A stretch of 64,000 nucleotides of DNA from Paracoccaceae bacterium (GTDB lineage: Bacteria; Pseudomonadota; Alphaproteobacteria; Rhodobacterales; Rhodobacteraceae), in NCBI GenBank assembly GCA_020832445.1, contig JAFIEO010000017.1:62001-126000 (forward strand). Direction: 5' to 3'. Below are positions 55,541 to 64,000 of this stretch, piece after piece. Made by a program: the position numbers and the translations under genes. The notes beneath the pieces are model-generated. The model made no database searches. It worked only from the letters and a program-made list of their open reading frames with translations, and had not been told where the DNA came from. Each line of letters opens with the position of its first letter. Positions within the stretch are counted from its first letter, which is position 1.

Positions 55541-56674
55541 ATGCAAAAACCAGCAATCGCTGCCGATACAAGACCCTGGCTTAGCGCAGGGGCACAGCCA
55601 TTCATTTCCGTGCAGGGGTTGGTCAAGCAGTTTGCCGATTTCACCGCCGTGTCTGATGTCGATCTGGATATCTACAAGGGTGAATTGTTCTGCCTTCTGG
55701 GGGAATCCGGCTGTGGGAAATCCACGCTTTTGCGCATGCTTGCGGGGTTTGAAATCCCGACCCAAGGGCGCATTGTGATTGACGGTGAAGATATGGCGCG
55801 CGTGCCGCCGGATCGTCGCCCCACAAATATGATGTTTCAGTCCTATGCGTTGTTCCCGCATATGAGTGTGGAAAAAAACGTGGCCTACGGGTTGCTGCGC
55901 GAAGGGCTGGGCAAGCGCGAAGCCTATGCCCGCGCGGGCGAGATGCTGAAAATGGTCAAGCTGGAAAAGCTGGCGCGCCGAAAGCCTGACCAGTTGTCGG
56001 GCGGTCAGCGCCAGCGTGTCGCGCTGGCACGCGCGCTTGTCAAACGGCCGAAACTGCTGTTGCTGGATGAACCGCTGGGCGCATTGGACAAGAAACTGCG
56101 CGAGGAGACCCAGTTTGAACTGATAAAGATACAGGAAAGCCTTGGGGTGACCTTTATCGTGGTGACCCATGATCAGGACGAAGCGATGACCCTTGCAACC
56201 CGTATCGGGGTGATGAAGGACGGGATCATCAAGCAAATCGGCGAACCGCACGAGATATACGAGCGGCCCAATTCCCGCTTTGTGGCCGATTTTATTGGCA
56301 CGGTGAACCTGTTTGACGGCAAGGTAGATGCTGTTGCCCCCGATCTGATGCGTATCGAGACAGCGGAGCTGGGACCAGTGCTGTTGCCGCCGCAAACCGG
56401 GTTGACGCGCGGCCAGCAGGTCTGGGGGGCGGTGCGCCCCGAACGCTTTGCCTTGTCGCGCCAGAAACCCGATGGCGCGCATAATGCGTGGCGCGGCGTG
56501 GTCGAGGATCTGGGCTATATCGGCCATATGACGCAATACCGCATCCGGCTGGAAAATGGCCGCCTGATCCGCGCCAGCCAGTCCAACCGCTTGCGCGACG
56601 AAGACCCGATTTCATGGGATGAACCCGTCTGGATCAGTGTGCAGCCCGCAGCCTTCAGGGTGCTGACCGAATGA
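55541..56674 (+). CDS. potG: Polyamine ABC transporter ATP-binding protein PotG
   Basis: A 377-residue ABC ATPase: Walker A GESGCGKSTLLRML near residue 55, the signature LSGGQRQRVALARAL near residue 155, Walker B LLLLDEPLGALD near residue 175 and an OB-like C-terminal regulatory domain (residues 270-377, TOBE). It drives PotH-PotI. ATG 55541 is the family start; a GTG at 55496 is an alternative. The stop overlaps the potH start (ATGA). Confidence 0.94.
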   Translation: MQKPAIAADTRPWLSAGAQPFISVQGLVKQFADFTAVSDVDLDIYKGELFCLLGESGCGKSTLLRMLAGFEIPTQGRIVIDGEDMARVPPDRRPTNMMFQSYALFPHMSVEKNVAYGLLREGLGKREAYARAGEMLKMVKLEKLARRKPDQLSGGQRQRVALARALVKRPKLLLLDEPLGALDKKLREETQFELIKIQESLGVTFIVVTHDQDEAMTLATRIGVMKDGIIKQIGEPHEIYERPNSRFVADFIGTVNLFDGKVDAVAPDLMRIETAELGPVLLPPQTGLTRGQQVWGAVRPERFALSRQKPDGAHNAWRGVVEDLGYIGHMTQYRIRLENGRLIRASQSNRLRDEDPISWDEPVWISVQPAAFRVLTE

Positions 56675-57618
56675 GTGCGGGAAAAATGATCACCGGCTCT
56701 GCCCCGTGGCGCGGCACGGCCTGGGCTGTGGGCAAGCTGGGCCTGTCGGGGCGCACGCTGGTGATTGCCATTCCCATGCTGTGGCTGCTGGTGTTCTTTC
56801 TGGCGCCGTTTTTCGTGCTGGGGCGTATTTCGCTGGCCGAAGCCATCATTGCCCGCCCGCCCTATACGCCGATGTTCGAACGTGGTCCCGACGGGTCGCT
56901 GGAGATTATTGCCAGTCTGGAAAATTACCGGTTTTTGCTGACAGATGCGCTGTATCGCAACGCCTATCTGTCTTCGATCAGGATCGCGGCGGTATCGACG
57001 ATCTTTGCGCTGTTGATCGGCTACCCGATGGCCTATTTCATTGCCCGCGCGCCAGAGCCGCGCCGGTCTTTGTTGCTGCTGCTGGTGATCTTGCCATTCT
57101 GGACCAGTTTCCTGTTGCGCGTTTATGCATGGATGGGGTTTTTGCGCACCAATGGTGTGATCAATAACATGCTGATGGGGATGGGCGTGATTGATCAGCC
57201 GCTGGTGATGATGCAGACCGATTTCGCGGTCTATATCGGCATTGTCTATACCTATCTGCCCTTCATGATCCTGCCGCTTTATGCCAATCTGACCAAGCTG
57301 GACGGCGCGCTGCTGGAAGCGGCAAGTGATCTTGGGGCCTCGCCCGTGGTGACGTTTTTTACGGTCACCCTGCCGCTGTCCCTGCCCGGCATTGTGGCGG
57401 GGTCCATGCTGGTCTTCATTCCTGCCATCGGGGAATATGTGATCCCCGCGCTGCTGGGCGGGCCGGATACGCTGATGATTGGCCGCGTGTTGTGGGATGA
57501 ATTCTTTGGCAGCCGTGACTGGCCTGTGGCATCGGCGGTGGCGATTGTCATGCTGGTGCTTGTGGTAGCACCCATCATGTGGCTGCAATCGGTGCAAAAC
57601 CGGCGGGGGGCAGACTGA
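56671..57618 (+). CDS. potH: Polyamine ABC transporter permease PotH
   Basis: A 315-residue permease with six or so membrane helices. The EAA loop LLEAASDLGASPVVTFFTVTLPLSLPGI near residue 212 docks PotG. An extended periplasmic loop lies between helices 1 and 2 (residues about 55-90). It overlaps potG by 4 bases and potI by 1 base. Confidence 0.94.
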   Translation: MSAGKMITGSAPWRGTAWAVGKLGLSGRTLVIAIPMLWLLVFFLAPFFVLGRISLAEAIIARPPYTPMFERGPDGSLEIIASLENYRFLLTDALYRNAYLSSIRIAAVSTIFALLIGYPMAYFIARAPEPRRSLLLLLVILPFWTSFLLRVYAWMGFLRTNGVINNMLMGMGVIDQPLVMMQTDFAVYIGIVYTYLPFMILPLYANLTKLDGALLEAASDLGASPVVTFFTVTLPLSLPGIVAGSMLVFIPAIGEYVIPALLGGPDTLMIGRVLWDEFFGSRDWPVASAVAIVMLVLVVAPIMWLQSVQNRRGAD

Positions 57619-58418
57619 TGCGGGGATGGTTCCTGCCTGTGGCGGTGCTGCTGGGGTTCATTTTTCTATATGCGCCGATCATTTCGCTGGTGGTGTTTTC
57701 CTTCAACGACTCGCGCCTTGTGACGGTCTGGGGCGGGTTTTCGACGCGGTGGTATGGCGAATTGCTGAATGACCGCCAGATCATGGGCGCAGCGTGGGTC
57801 AGCCTGAAGGTGGCGTTTTTCAGCGCCACACTGGCCACGGTTATCGGCACGCTGGGCGCGTTTGTTCTGACACGATTCAGCCGCTTTACGGGCCGGTTGC
57901 TGTTGACCGGCATGATCACGGCACCGCTGGTGATGCCCGAAGTCATTACCGGCCTGTCGTTGCTGTTGTTGTTCATCTCCATGGAACTGACCCTTGGCTG
58001 GCCCGCCGGGCGCGGCATGGTCACGGTGATCATTGCCCATACGACGTTTTGTGCGGCGTTCGTGGCCGTGATTGCGCAGTCGCGGCTGCGCAGCATGGAC
58101 GAATCGCTGGAAGAAGCCGCGCGCGATCTGGGGGCGGGGCCGGTGCGGGTGTTTTTCGATGTGACCTTGCCGGTGATTGCGCCTGCGCTGGTGTCGGGCT
58201 GGTTGCTGGCCTTCACGCTGTCGCTGGATGATCTGGTGATCGCCAGTTTCGTGACAGGGCCGGGGGCATCGACCTTGCCGATGGTCATTTTTTCCAAGGT
58301 GCGGCTGGGGGTCAGTCCGGATGTGAACGCGCTGGCGACAATCATCATCGGGTTCGTTTTCGTGGCGGTTCTGGCCGCAGGCTGGCTGATGCGCAAGCAG
58401 ATGTCGAAAGGGCTGTAG
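57618..58418 (+). CDS. potI: Polyamine ABC transporter permease PotI
   Basis: A 266-residue permease with the EAA loop LEEAARDLGAGPVRVFFDVTLPVIAPAL near residue 170 and the family start LGFIFLYAPIISLVVFSFNDSRLVTVWGGFSTRWY. It completes the potFGHI importer. ATG 57618 overlaps the potH stop by one base. Copy B of the dispersed repeat begins 43 bases downstream. Confidence 0.94.
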   Translation: MRGWFLPVAVLLGFIFLYAPIISLVVFSFNDSRLVTVWGGFSTRWYGELLNDRQIMGAAWVSLKVAFFSATLATVIGTLGAFVLTRFSRFTGRLLLTGMITAPLVMPEVITGLSLLLLFISMELTLGWPAGRGMVTVIIAHTTFCAAFVAVIAQSRLRSMDESLEEAARDLGAGPVRVFFDVTLPVIAPALVSGWLLAFTLSLDDLVIASFVTGPGASTLPMVIFSKVRLGVSPDVNALATIIIGFVFVAVLAAGWLMRKQMSKGL

Positions 58419-58460
58419 GGGCGCGGGTGTATAGGGCTGGTTGAAACTGGTCTGAAGCAG

Positions 58461-58692
58461 TCATTCGCGCTTGCATAAAGCCCGCGCCATCGGTGGGCCG
58501 GGGGCTGCCGATCCCACGTCGGAGAAGTTCACTTTATTCAGGCGGCATACTCCGGCAACAAAGGCTTGGTGTGTCGCTGGCGAAATCGGCAGGCCGCCGG
58601 ACGGCCCACCGATGGCGCGGCGGGCTGCGCCCTTTGCTCCGCGCCTTGGGCATTCCCAATGTCTGCAAAAGCCCAATAGCCGCCCGCCCGCT
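58461..58692 (-). repeat. Dispersed repeat copy B with internal inverted arms
   Basis: Reverse-complement counterpart of 37974-38215, between the convergent potI and L,D-transpeptidase genes. Arms at 58479-58514 and 58584-58626 (GCGCCATCGGTGGGCC against GGCCCACCGATGGCGC) form an inverted repeat around a 70-base loop. A short ORF across it (on minus) and one on plus give peptides similar to ones in copy A, which reflects the repeat, not conserved genes. Confidence 0.7.
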
Positions 58693-58697
58693 GAACC

Positions 58698-59279
58698 TTA
58701 GCGGTTCCAGAACCGCAGTCTGGCAGGGGCCATGCCGCGCCCCGGTTTCGTAGATGCAACCAGCATGGGCGCGGGGCCGGGGCTGATATGGATGGGCGTG
58801 CCATCGCGCACCATGGCATAGATATCTTCCATCTCGCGGTCGCTGACGGCGATGCAACCATCGGTCCAATCCCCGCGCGCATTCTGGAATTGCGGGCCGC
58901 GCCCGTGAATGAAGATATCCCCGCCCGGACGCCAGCCATTCTCGCGGGCATGTTCCTTATCCGCTTCATTGGGGTAATCCAGCCCGATGGACAGATGGAA
59001 GCGGCTGTTGGGGTTGCGCCGGTCGATGATGTAATTGCCTTCGGGCGTGCGGCGGTCGCCTTCGCGTTCCTTGTGCCCGTAAGGATTCCCGCCCAGATCC
59101 ACCTCGAACACGCGCAGCAAGCGGTCATGGTGCCACAATTCCATGCGGCGGCTGGCCTTGTAGACCATCACCTGCGTCACTTCCGGGCCATTATAGGTGC
59201 GGAACTTGCTGGGCTTTGTGGAACATGCCGCAAGGGCGACCAGCACCGTGAAAGCTGCGATCAAACGAAAAAACTGCAT
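58698..59279 (-). CDS. L,D-transpeptidase (YkuD family) lipoprotein
   Basis: A 193-residue lipoprotein (leader FTVLVALAACS with the Cys at residue 19) with a YkuD catalytic domain: HLSIGLDYPN near residue 93, HGRGPQFQNARGDWTDGCIAV near residue 125, where the nucleophilic Cys lies in DGCIAVSD. L,D-transpeptidases cross-link peptidoglycan 3-3 or attach lipoproteins to it. ATG 59279 has AGAGG upstream. The gene lies head-to-tail after the sodium channel gene, with about 95 bases between. Confidence 0.9.
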   Translation of the reverse strand: MQFFRLIAAFTVLVALAACSTKPSKFRTYNGPEVTQVMVYKASRRMELWHHDRLLRVFEVDLGGNPYGHKEREGDRRTPEGNYIIDRRNPNSRFHLSIGLDYPNEADKEHARENGWRPGGDIFIHGRGPQFQNARGDWTDGCIAVSDREMEDIYAMVRDGTPIHISPGPAPMLVASTKPGRGMAPARLRFWNR

Positions 59280-59373
59280 TACTGCCTCTGGCTTTTCTTG
59301 CAGCATTGCCTGAAAAGCGCGATTCTGCCAAGCTGTTTCGCAGTTTTGATCACGCAACCGTGTCAGTCCTGCC

Positions 59374-60153
59374 TCAGGGTTTGTCCTGCTCATTCAGGCG
59401 GGTTTCGATGGCCGCAAGGCGGCGCAGAACCTCGTCGCGGTAATCTTCGGTCGCCTGATTGCTTTCGGCGGCATGCGCATCCTGCATCGAATTGACGATC
59501 AGACCCACCAGCAGGTTCACCACGGCAAAGGTCGTCACCATGATGAACGGCACAAAGAATGCCCACGCATAGGGGTAGGTTTCCATCACGGGGCGGACAA
59601 TGCCCATCGACCATGATTCCAGTGTCATGATCTGGAACAACGTATATCCCGAATTGCCCAGATCGCCGAACCAGTCGGGAAAGCTGTCCTTGAACAGTTT
59701 GGTGGCCATGACCGCGCCGATGTAAAACAGCATCCCCATCAGCAAAAACACTGACCCCATACCGGGCAGGGCCTTGATAAACCCTTCTACCACGCGGCGC
59801 AGATTGGGGCTGACCGACACCACGCGCAACAGGCGCAGAATACGCAAGGCGCGCAGCACGCTGAAGGTTTGTGCACCGGGCACCAGCGCAATACCGACAA
59901 TCAGAAAATCAAAGACATTCCAGCCCGACCGGAAGAATGACAACCTGTGCGCGTAAAACTTCAGCGCGATTTCCAGCACAAAGATCGTCAGACACAATTT
60001 GTCTAGCGTCAGGATCAACGGACCAGCGGCCCCCATCAGCGTGTCAGATGTTTCCATGCCCAACAAAATGGCATTGAATACGATGACCCCGATAATTCCG
60101 TTGCGCACCCATGCCTGTTCCAAAAAAGCGGCGGTCTTTTCGCGGCTGAACAT
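59374..60153 (-). CDS. Voltage-gated sodium channel (BacNav family)
   Basis: A 259-residue six-helix ion channel. The S4 voltage sensor has regularly spaced arginines (LRALRILRLLRVVSVSPNLRR near residue 100) and the selectivity filter is TLESWSM near residue 178, as in NavAb and NavSp of marine alphaproteobacteria. The C-terminal coiled coil (ATEDYRDEVLRRLAAIETRLNEQ) drives tetramer assembly. Such channels may serve in sodium homeostasis or motility, not in action potentials here. ATG 60153 has GGGGAAAG upstream; an in-frame ATG at 60171 is possible. Confidence 0.92.
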   Translation of the reverse strand: MFSREKTAAFLEQAWVRNGIIGVIVFNAILLGMETSDTLMGAAGPLILTLDKLCLTIFVLEIALKFYAHRLSFFRSGWNVFDFLIVGIALVPGAQTFSVLRALRILRLLRVVSVSPNLRRVVEGFIKALPGMGSVFLLMGMLFYIGAVMATKLFKDSFPDWFGDLGNSGYTLFQIMTLESWSMGIVRPVMETYPYAWAFFVPFIMVTTFAVVNLLVGLIVNSMQDAHAAESNQATEDYRDEVLRRLAAIETRLNEQDKP

Positions 60154-60207
60154 TGTCTTTCCCCAAGTCACTGTCGTTGCAAGGCACTATTTTCTGGCTG
60201 CGATATG

Positions 60208-61422
60208 CTATCTCAGGAACTGGGCTGCAAGCTCCACATGGGGGCTGAAACGAAATTGATCGACGACCTGCACCCAATTCAGGCGATATCCGCCCTGTAT
60301 CAGCACTTTCGCATCGCGCGCGAATGTCACGGGGTTGCACGACACGGCTGCAATTACGGGCACGCGGCTGTTTGCCAGTGCCTTTGCCTGCGCTTCTGCA
60401 CCCGCGCGGGGCGGGTCAATGACCACAGCATCAAAGCGCGCCAGATCTTCCGTCAGGACAGGGTTGCGGAACAGATCGCGGGTTTGCGTGGTGATGCGTT
60501 TCAGACCAACAGCCTGCCGCCAGCCCGCATCAAGGGCGTGCAGCATGGCACCGTCACTTTCGATCGCGTGGATTTCGGCGCGTTCGGCCAGTGTCAGGGT
60601 AAACGTGCCGCAGCCCGCAAACAGGTCCGCCACCTGACTGGCTGGCCCGACGGCATCCGCGACTGCGGCTTGCAGCGCGGCTTCGGCAGGTTTGGTGGCT
60701 TGCAGGAATGCGCCGGGTGGCGGCGTGACACGCGCCCGCCCGATGGTGTGAAAGGGGGGCTGTTCCTGCGCAATCACCTCGCCCTCCCATGCAAGGCGCG
60801 CAAGGCCTGCTTGCCCCGCCCATTGCCCCAGCGTCGCGCGCATTGGCCCGTCGGGTGCCTTGCCGCCTGTCACGGCCAGATCTAGCCCCGCTTCGGATAT
60901 CGTCAGTGACAGCGTCAACTCGCCCTTGCGCGACCCTTCGCGCGCGGTCAGATCTTCCAGCAGTGGCAAGGCGGCAATCAGGGCAGGGTGCAGGATCATG
61001 CAATCGGGCACAGCCGTCAGCACGTCCGACGCGCGGGCATGAAAGCCCACCAAGGCCCCGTTTCGCAGCCGTCTGCCTGCGAAACTTGCGCGGCGGCGGC
61101 TGTGCAAGGGCGAGATATGGGGCGCGCGAAACGGGGCCTCGATCCCTTGTGCCGACAGCGCGTGCCGCAAGATGTCCTGCTTCCAGTCAGTGACGAAATC
61201 TTCGCGCGCATGTTGCACGGCGCAGCCGCCGCAATTGCGGTAATGCGGGCAGGGGGCCTTTATACGCTGATCGGACGGTGTGATGATGCGCGGGCTGGCC
61301 ATGCGCCCGCCTGCGACATCCCCTTCGACCACTTCCCCCGGCAAGGTCCGTGGCACGAAAACCGGGCCTTCGGCAATGCCATCGCCTTGATGGCCCAGTC
61401 GGGTGATGGTCAGTGTGGCCAT
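60208..61422 (-). CDS. RNA m5U methyltransferase (TrmA/RlmD family)
   Basis: A 404-residue SAM-dependent methyltransferase. It has an N-terminal TRAM-like RNA-binding stretch, a cysteine cluster (CPHYRNCGGC and a later PDC) that ligates a [4Fe-4S] cluster, the SAM motif ADLFAGCGTFTLTLA near residue 262, IDPPRAGAE near residue 330 and the catalytic Cys in VSCNPVTFARD near residue 352. Which RNA is modified (23S m5U or tRNA m5U) is not decided by sequence. It is followed by the channel gene on the same strand. Confidence 0.9.
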   Translation of the reverse strand: MATLTITRLGHQGDGIAEGPVFVPRTLPGEVVEGDVAGGRMASPRIITPSDQRIKAPCPHYRNCGGCAVQHAREDFVTDWKQDILRHALSAQGIEAPFRAPHISPLHSRRRASFAGRRLRNGALVGFHARASDVLTAVPDCMILHPALIAALPLLEDLTAREGSRKGELTLSLTISEAGLDLAVTGGKAPDGPMRATLGQWAGQAGLARLAWEGEVIAQEQPPFHTIGRARVTPPPGAFLQATKPAEAALQAAVADAVGPASQVADLFAGCGTFTLTLAERAEIHAIESDGAMLHALDAGWRQAVGLKRITTQTRDLFRNPVLTEDLARFDAVVIDPPRAGAEAQAKALANSRVPVIAAVSCNPVTFARDAKVLIQGGYRLNWVQVVDQFRFSPHVELAAQFLR

Positions 61423-61471
61423 GGCAGGGGGTATCCGCTATTGCTGAAGTCCTGTGCCAGATACGGTGCGC

Positions 61472-63382
61472 TTAGGCTGCTGGCAAGTCATCATCGCAGC
61501 CCAGAAAGCCCCCCGACTGCCGTTCCCAGAAACGGGCATAGGTGCCGCCTCTGGCCAGCAACTCGTCATGGGTGCCCTGCTCGACAATACGCCCGTCATC
61601 CAGCACGATAATGCGGTCCAGTTGCGCGATGGTCGACAGCCGGTGCGCGATGGCCAGAACGGTCTTGCCTTCCATCAGCGGCTCCAGTGCGGATTGCACC
61701 GCTGCTTCCACTTCGGAATCAAGCGCGGATGTTGCTTCATCCAGCACCAGAACGGGGGCATCTTTCAAGAACGCGCGCGCAAGTGCGATACGCTGGCGCT
61801 GTCCGCCCGACAGGCGCACGCCGCGTTCACCCAGATGCGCGTCATACCCTTTGCGGCCTTCATGGTCCTGCAAGTCTTGTATGAATTCATGCGCTTCTGC
61901 GGCGCGGGCGGCCGCTTCGACCTGTTCGCGCGTGGCCTCTGGCTTGCCATAGCGGATATTTTCAAAGGCAGAGCGGTTGAACATGGCCGTTTCCTGCGTG
62001 ACCATGGCGATATTGCGCCGCAGGCTTTCCTGCGTCAGCGCGCGAATGTCGTGCCCGTCCAGCGTGATGCGCCCCCCTTCGACATCATAAAGCCGTAGCA
62101 GCAGCGCAACCAACGTGGATTTGCCCGCACCTGATGCGCCCACAATACCGATTTTCTGGCCCGCAGGGACATGCAACGACATGTCTGTGACCCCGCCGGT
62201 GCGCCGCCCATATGCAAAATCCACGCCGTCCAGCCGGATGTCACCCTTGGCGCGGCCAATATCGACCGCATCTGGCGCATCGGTCAGATCGGGGGCAGGG
62301 GTCAGGGTTTTCATGCCGTCTTCAATCTCGCCCAAGTTGCCGTAAATGGCCATCAGAACAAAACTGACCCAACCTGTCATCTGCGCGATGCGAATGGCCA
62401 CGGCACCGGCCGCGGCAATCCCGCCCGGTGTTGCCGCGCCCATCGTCCACAGCCATATCGTGCCGCCGATCAGCAGCACCGGCAACAGCCCCGCCACCGC
62501 CATCAGCCAGAACCGGAACAGCGCCTGCACTTCGCCGAATTCTATGGCGCGGTTGCGGAAAATGCCCATCGCGTTCAGCGCGGCGCGATCCTCAAATTCG
62601 GCATGGGCGAACAGTTTGACGGTTTTGATATTGGTGATGGTATCGACCACTTGCCCGCTGACCTGCGCGCGCGCGCCTGCCCGTGCGCCTGCGGATTTGC
62701 GGACCTTCGGCAGGAAATACCGGATCAGCGCCAGATACCCCACCATCCATAGGGCCAGCGCAAACGCGATGCGCAGGTCAATCGTCAGCAGCAGCACCAC
62801 AGACCCGATGATCGATGCCAGCGCGAAGGCCATCGTGTTGATCGTTTCATTAGCCACATCTGTCAGCGCGCGCGCGGTCTGCACCTGCTTTTGCGCGATA
62901 CGGCCTGCGAAATCATTGTCAAAAAAGGTGACGGGCTGGCCCAATGTCCAGCGGTTCAGGCGCGATTGCACCAGCACATAGACATTGGGCTGCACCACAA
63001 TCGCATTCGCCGCAGATGACAACCCGAAGGCCATCGGGCGCAGAATGATGAAGAACACCACAAACCCTGCAATCAGCGCCAGATGCTGGCCAAAAAAGCC
63101 CGCAGGCCCGGTGTCCACGACCGCATCAATAATCCAGCCCATCAGCAAGGCCGACACAACTTCCGTCGTGCCAACAAGGGCGGAAATGGCGGCGGCCAGC
63201 AGCAAAACCGGCCACGCCCCGCGCACCGACCACAGGATAAACCGCCACAGGCTGTGGGGTGGGGCCGTGTCGGCGGGGGCGAATGCGTCAATCAGCCCCG
63301 CCAGCCACTGGGTGCCATTGGCCCCGTGCAGGGCGGTCTTCGGCGGTTCTATGTCGGTTCGTTGCAGCACATGGCCCCTCAT
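61472..63382 (-). CDS. ABC transporter, MsbA/multidrug export type (fused membrane and ATPase domains)
   Basis: A 636-residue half-transporter. The membrane domain (residues 50-345) has six hydrophobic helices, and the C-terminal ATPase has Walker A GASGAGKSTLVALLL near residue 410, the signature LSGGQRQRIALARAF near residue 525 and Walker B VLVLDEATSALD. It works as a homodimer or with a partner. Members export lipids or drugs; nothing nearby fixes the substrate. The start is uncertain: ATG 63382 or TTG 63394. Confidence 0.9.
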   Translation of the reverse strand: MRGHVLQRTDIEPPKTALHGANGTQWLAGLIDAFAPADTAPPHSLWRFILWSVRGAWPVLLLAAAISALVGTTEVVSALLMGWIIDAVVDTGPAGFFGQHLALIAGFVVFFIILRPMAFGLSSAANAIVVQPNVYVLVQSRLNRWTLGQPVTFFDNDFAGRIAQKQVQTARALTDVANETINTMAFALASIIGSVVLLLTIDLRIAFALALWMVGYLALIRYFLPKVRKSAGARAGARAQVSGQVVDTITNIKTVKLFAHAEFEDRAALNAMGIFRNRAIEFGEVQALFRFWLMAVAGLLPVLLIGGTIWLWTMGAATPGGIAAAGAVAIRIAQMTGWVSFVLMAIYGNLGEIEDGMKTLTPAPDLTDAPDAVDIGRAKGDIRLDGVDFAYGRRTGGVTDMSLHVPAGQKIGIVGASGAGKSTLVALLLRLYDVEGGRITLDGHDIRALTQESLRRNIAMVTQETAMFNRSAFENIRYGKPEATREQVEAAARAAEAHEFIQDLQDHEGRKGYDAHLGERGVRLSGGQRQRIALARAFLKDAPVLVLDEATSALDSEVEAAVQSALEPLMEGKTVLAIAHRLSTIAQLDRIIVLDDGRIVEQGTHDELLARGGTYARFWERQSGGFLGCDDDLPAA

Positions 63383-63425
63383 TCGCTTTTGCAAACATAT
63401 AGGGGCGGGCGGGGGCGTTGGCCAG

Positions 63426-64000
63426 TCAGCCCAGCAATTCCTTGCGCGTCAGTACCAGATCAGAGGCCAGCCAGCGGTCTTCCAGCGCTTTCAGGCACGC
63501 GCCCAAGTCGCGGCCTTGCAGATGCGGCAGATCGCACGCGCGCACGGGAAAACGGGCACCCCCCCCACGGCGCAATCCGGCCTGCCAGTCGGGCGGCAGC
63601 GGGCTTTCCATCAGCGCCGCGCGCGCCACAATAACATCCGCGCCCAGATCAGTGCCCAGCCGGTAGCCAAGCTGCGCGGCGGTTTGCAGCGTGGCAATGG
63701 CCGCCTGCATCTGGCCCAGATGGCGTGTCTCCGCGCGCGTCAGGCGCAGCCGGTCGCTGTCACCCCCAAGGACCAGCAGGCGGCGCAACCACCGCGGCGG
63801 CATGTCCCCTTCCAGATGGATCAGGCGGGGCAGCGCCTGCGTATCCGCGCCCGCGACCACCTGCGCCAGAACCCCGCAATGCGCCATGGCAGCGATGGCA
63901 GGTGCGGGGTCAGGTGCGCCCAGCAGTTTGCGCATCTCCGCCCCGATGCGTTCCGCCGACAACTGTCCCATGCCGTGTGCGCCGCGCGCGCAGGCGTCCA
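63426..64000 (-). CDS. CCA tRNA nucleotidyltransferase, C-terminal part (runs off the window)
   Basis: The frame is open from the window edge to a stop at 63426. The visible part reads ...GQLSAERIGAEMRKLL near residue 5 of the fragment, a block of the RNA-binding domain of class II CCA-adding enzymes and poly(A) polymerases, then a helical body-tail region ending in LASDLVLTRKELLG. These enzymes add CCA to tRNA 3' ends. The catalytic N-terminal domain lies outside the window. An internal ATG at 63971 is not the true start. Confidence 0.8.
   Translation of the reverse strand, partial: DACARGAHGMGQLSAERIGAEMRKLLGAPDPAPAIAAMAHCGVLAQVVAGADTQALPRLIHLEGDMPPRWLRRLLVLGGDSDRLRLTRAETRHLGQMQAAIATLQTAAQLGYRLGTDLGADVIVARAALMESPLPPDWQAGLRRGGGARFPVRACDLPHLQGRDLGACLKALEDRWLASDLVLTRKELLG

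Overview
The window is about 60% GC and densely coded. Its families (urtABCDE next to ureDABC-EFG, an R. sphaeroides-like BcsA, phaZ/phaC/phasin/phaR, a TLESWSM sodium channel, COQ9 beside rpsU, fhs and folD together) point to an alphaproteobacterium of the Rhodobacteraceae/Roseobacteraceae. I cannot name a genus. I saw no tRNA, rRNA, CRISPR array, insertion sequence or prophage, so this looks like ordinary chromosome.

Layout. 1-6.7 kb: start of a Ca2+/Na+ antiporter, a small zinc-ribbon protein, an S49 peptidase and a cardiolipin synthase (-), then a CPBP protease, accD and folC (+) and a cytochrome c (-). 6.9-18.8 kb: a nitrogen block on the minus strand with the complete urea ABC importer urtABCDE and the complete urease set ureD-A-B-C-(small ORF)-E-F-G. 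19.1-24.9 kb: asd, fhs, a chorismate mutase-like gene, folD and a membrane LytTR regulator (+), with a small membrane protein on minus. 24.6-29.6 kb: rhomboid protease and sugar transferase (-), ExeA-like ATPase (+), glyoxalase (-), then thyA-folA-hpf (+). 30.0-38.0 kb: a cellulose operon bcsN-bcsA-bcsB-bcsZ-TPR protein. 38.3-42.8 kb: polyhydroxybutyrate genes phaZ (-), phaC, phasin and phaR (+). 42.8-50.9 kb: an eight-gene minus-strand operon for uptake and gamma-glutamylation of an amine or amino acid. 51.2-54.2 kb: rpsU (-), then COQ9, class IV aminotransferase and quinone reductase (+). 54.4-58.4 kb: polyamine importer potFGHI (+). 58.7-64 kb (-): L,D-transpeptidase, voltage-gated Na+ channel, 23S/tRNA m5U methyltransferase, MsbA-type exporter and the C-terminal part of a CCA-adding enzyme.

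How the parts fit. Urea is imported by UrtABCDE and hydrolysed by urease. FolC, Fhs, FolD, ThyA and FolA form a one-carbon/thymidylate set spread over three loci. The two glutamine synthetase-like enzymes, the PuuB-like oxidase and the class I amidotransferase resemble the glutamylated putrescine route, with potFGHI nearby as a polyamine importer. Cellulose and PHB genes describe biofilm and carbon storage.

Most notable observations: (1) the phasin gene has a strong ribosome site and ATG followed by an in-frame TAA at codon 7; (2) a roughly 235-bp dispersed repeat with internal inverted arms occurs twice, in opposite orientation, each time between convergent genes; (3) four TGCTGC..TGC sites lie upstream of phaC/phaZ, the phasin, phaR and, unexpectedly, near the urt operon; (4) a small DUF1127-like ORF is translationally coupled to ureE; (5) a 13-bp direct repeat with exact 20-bp period lies upstream of ureD.
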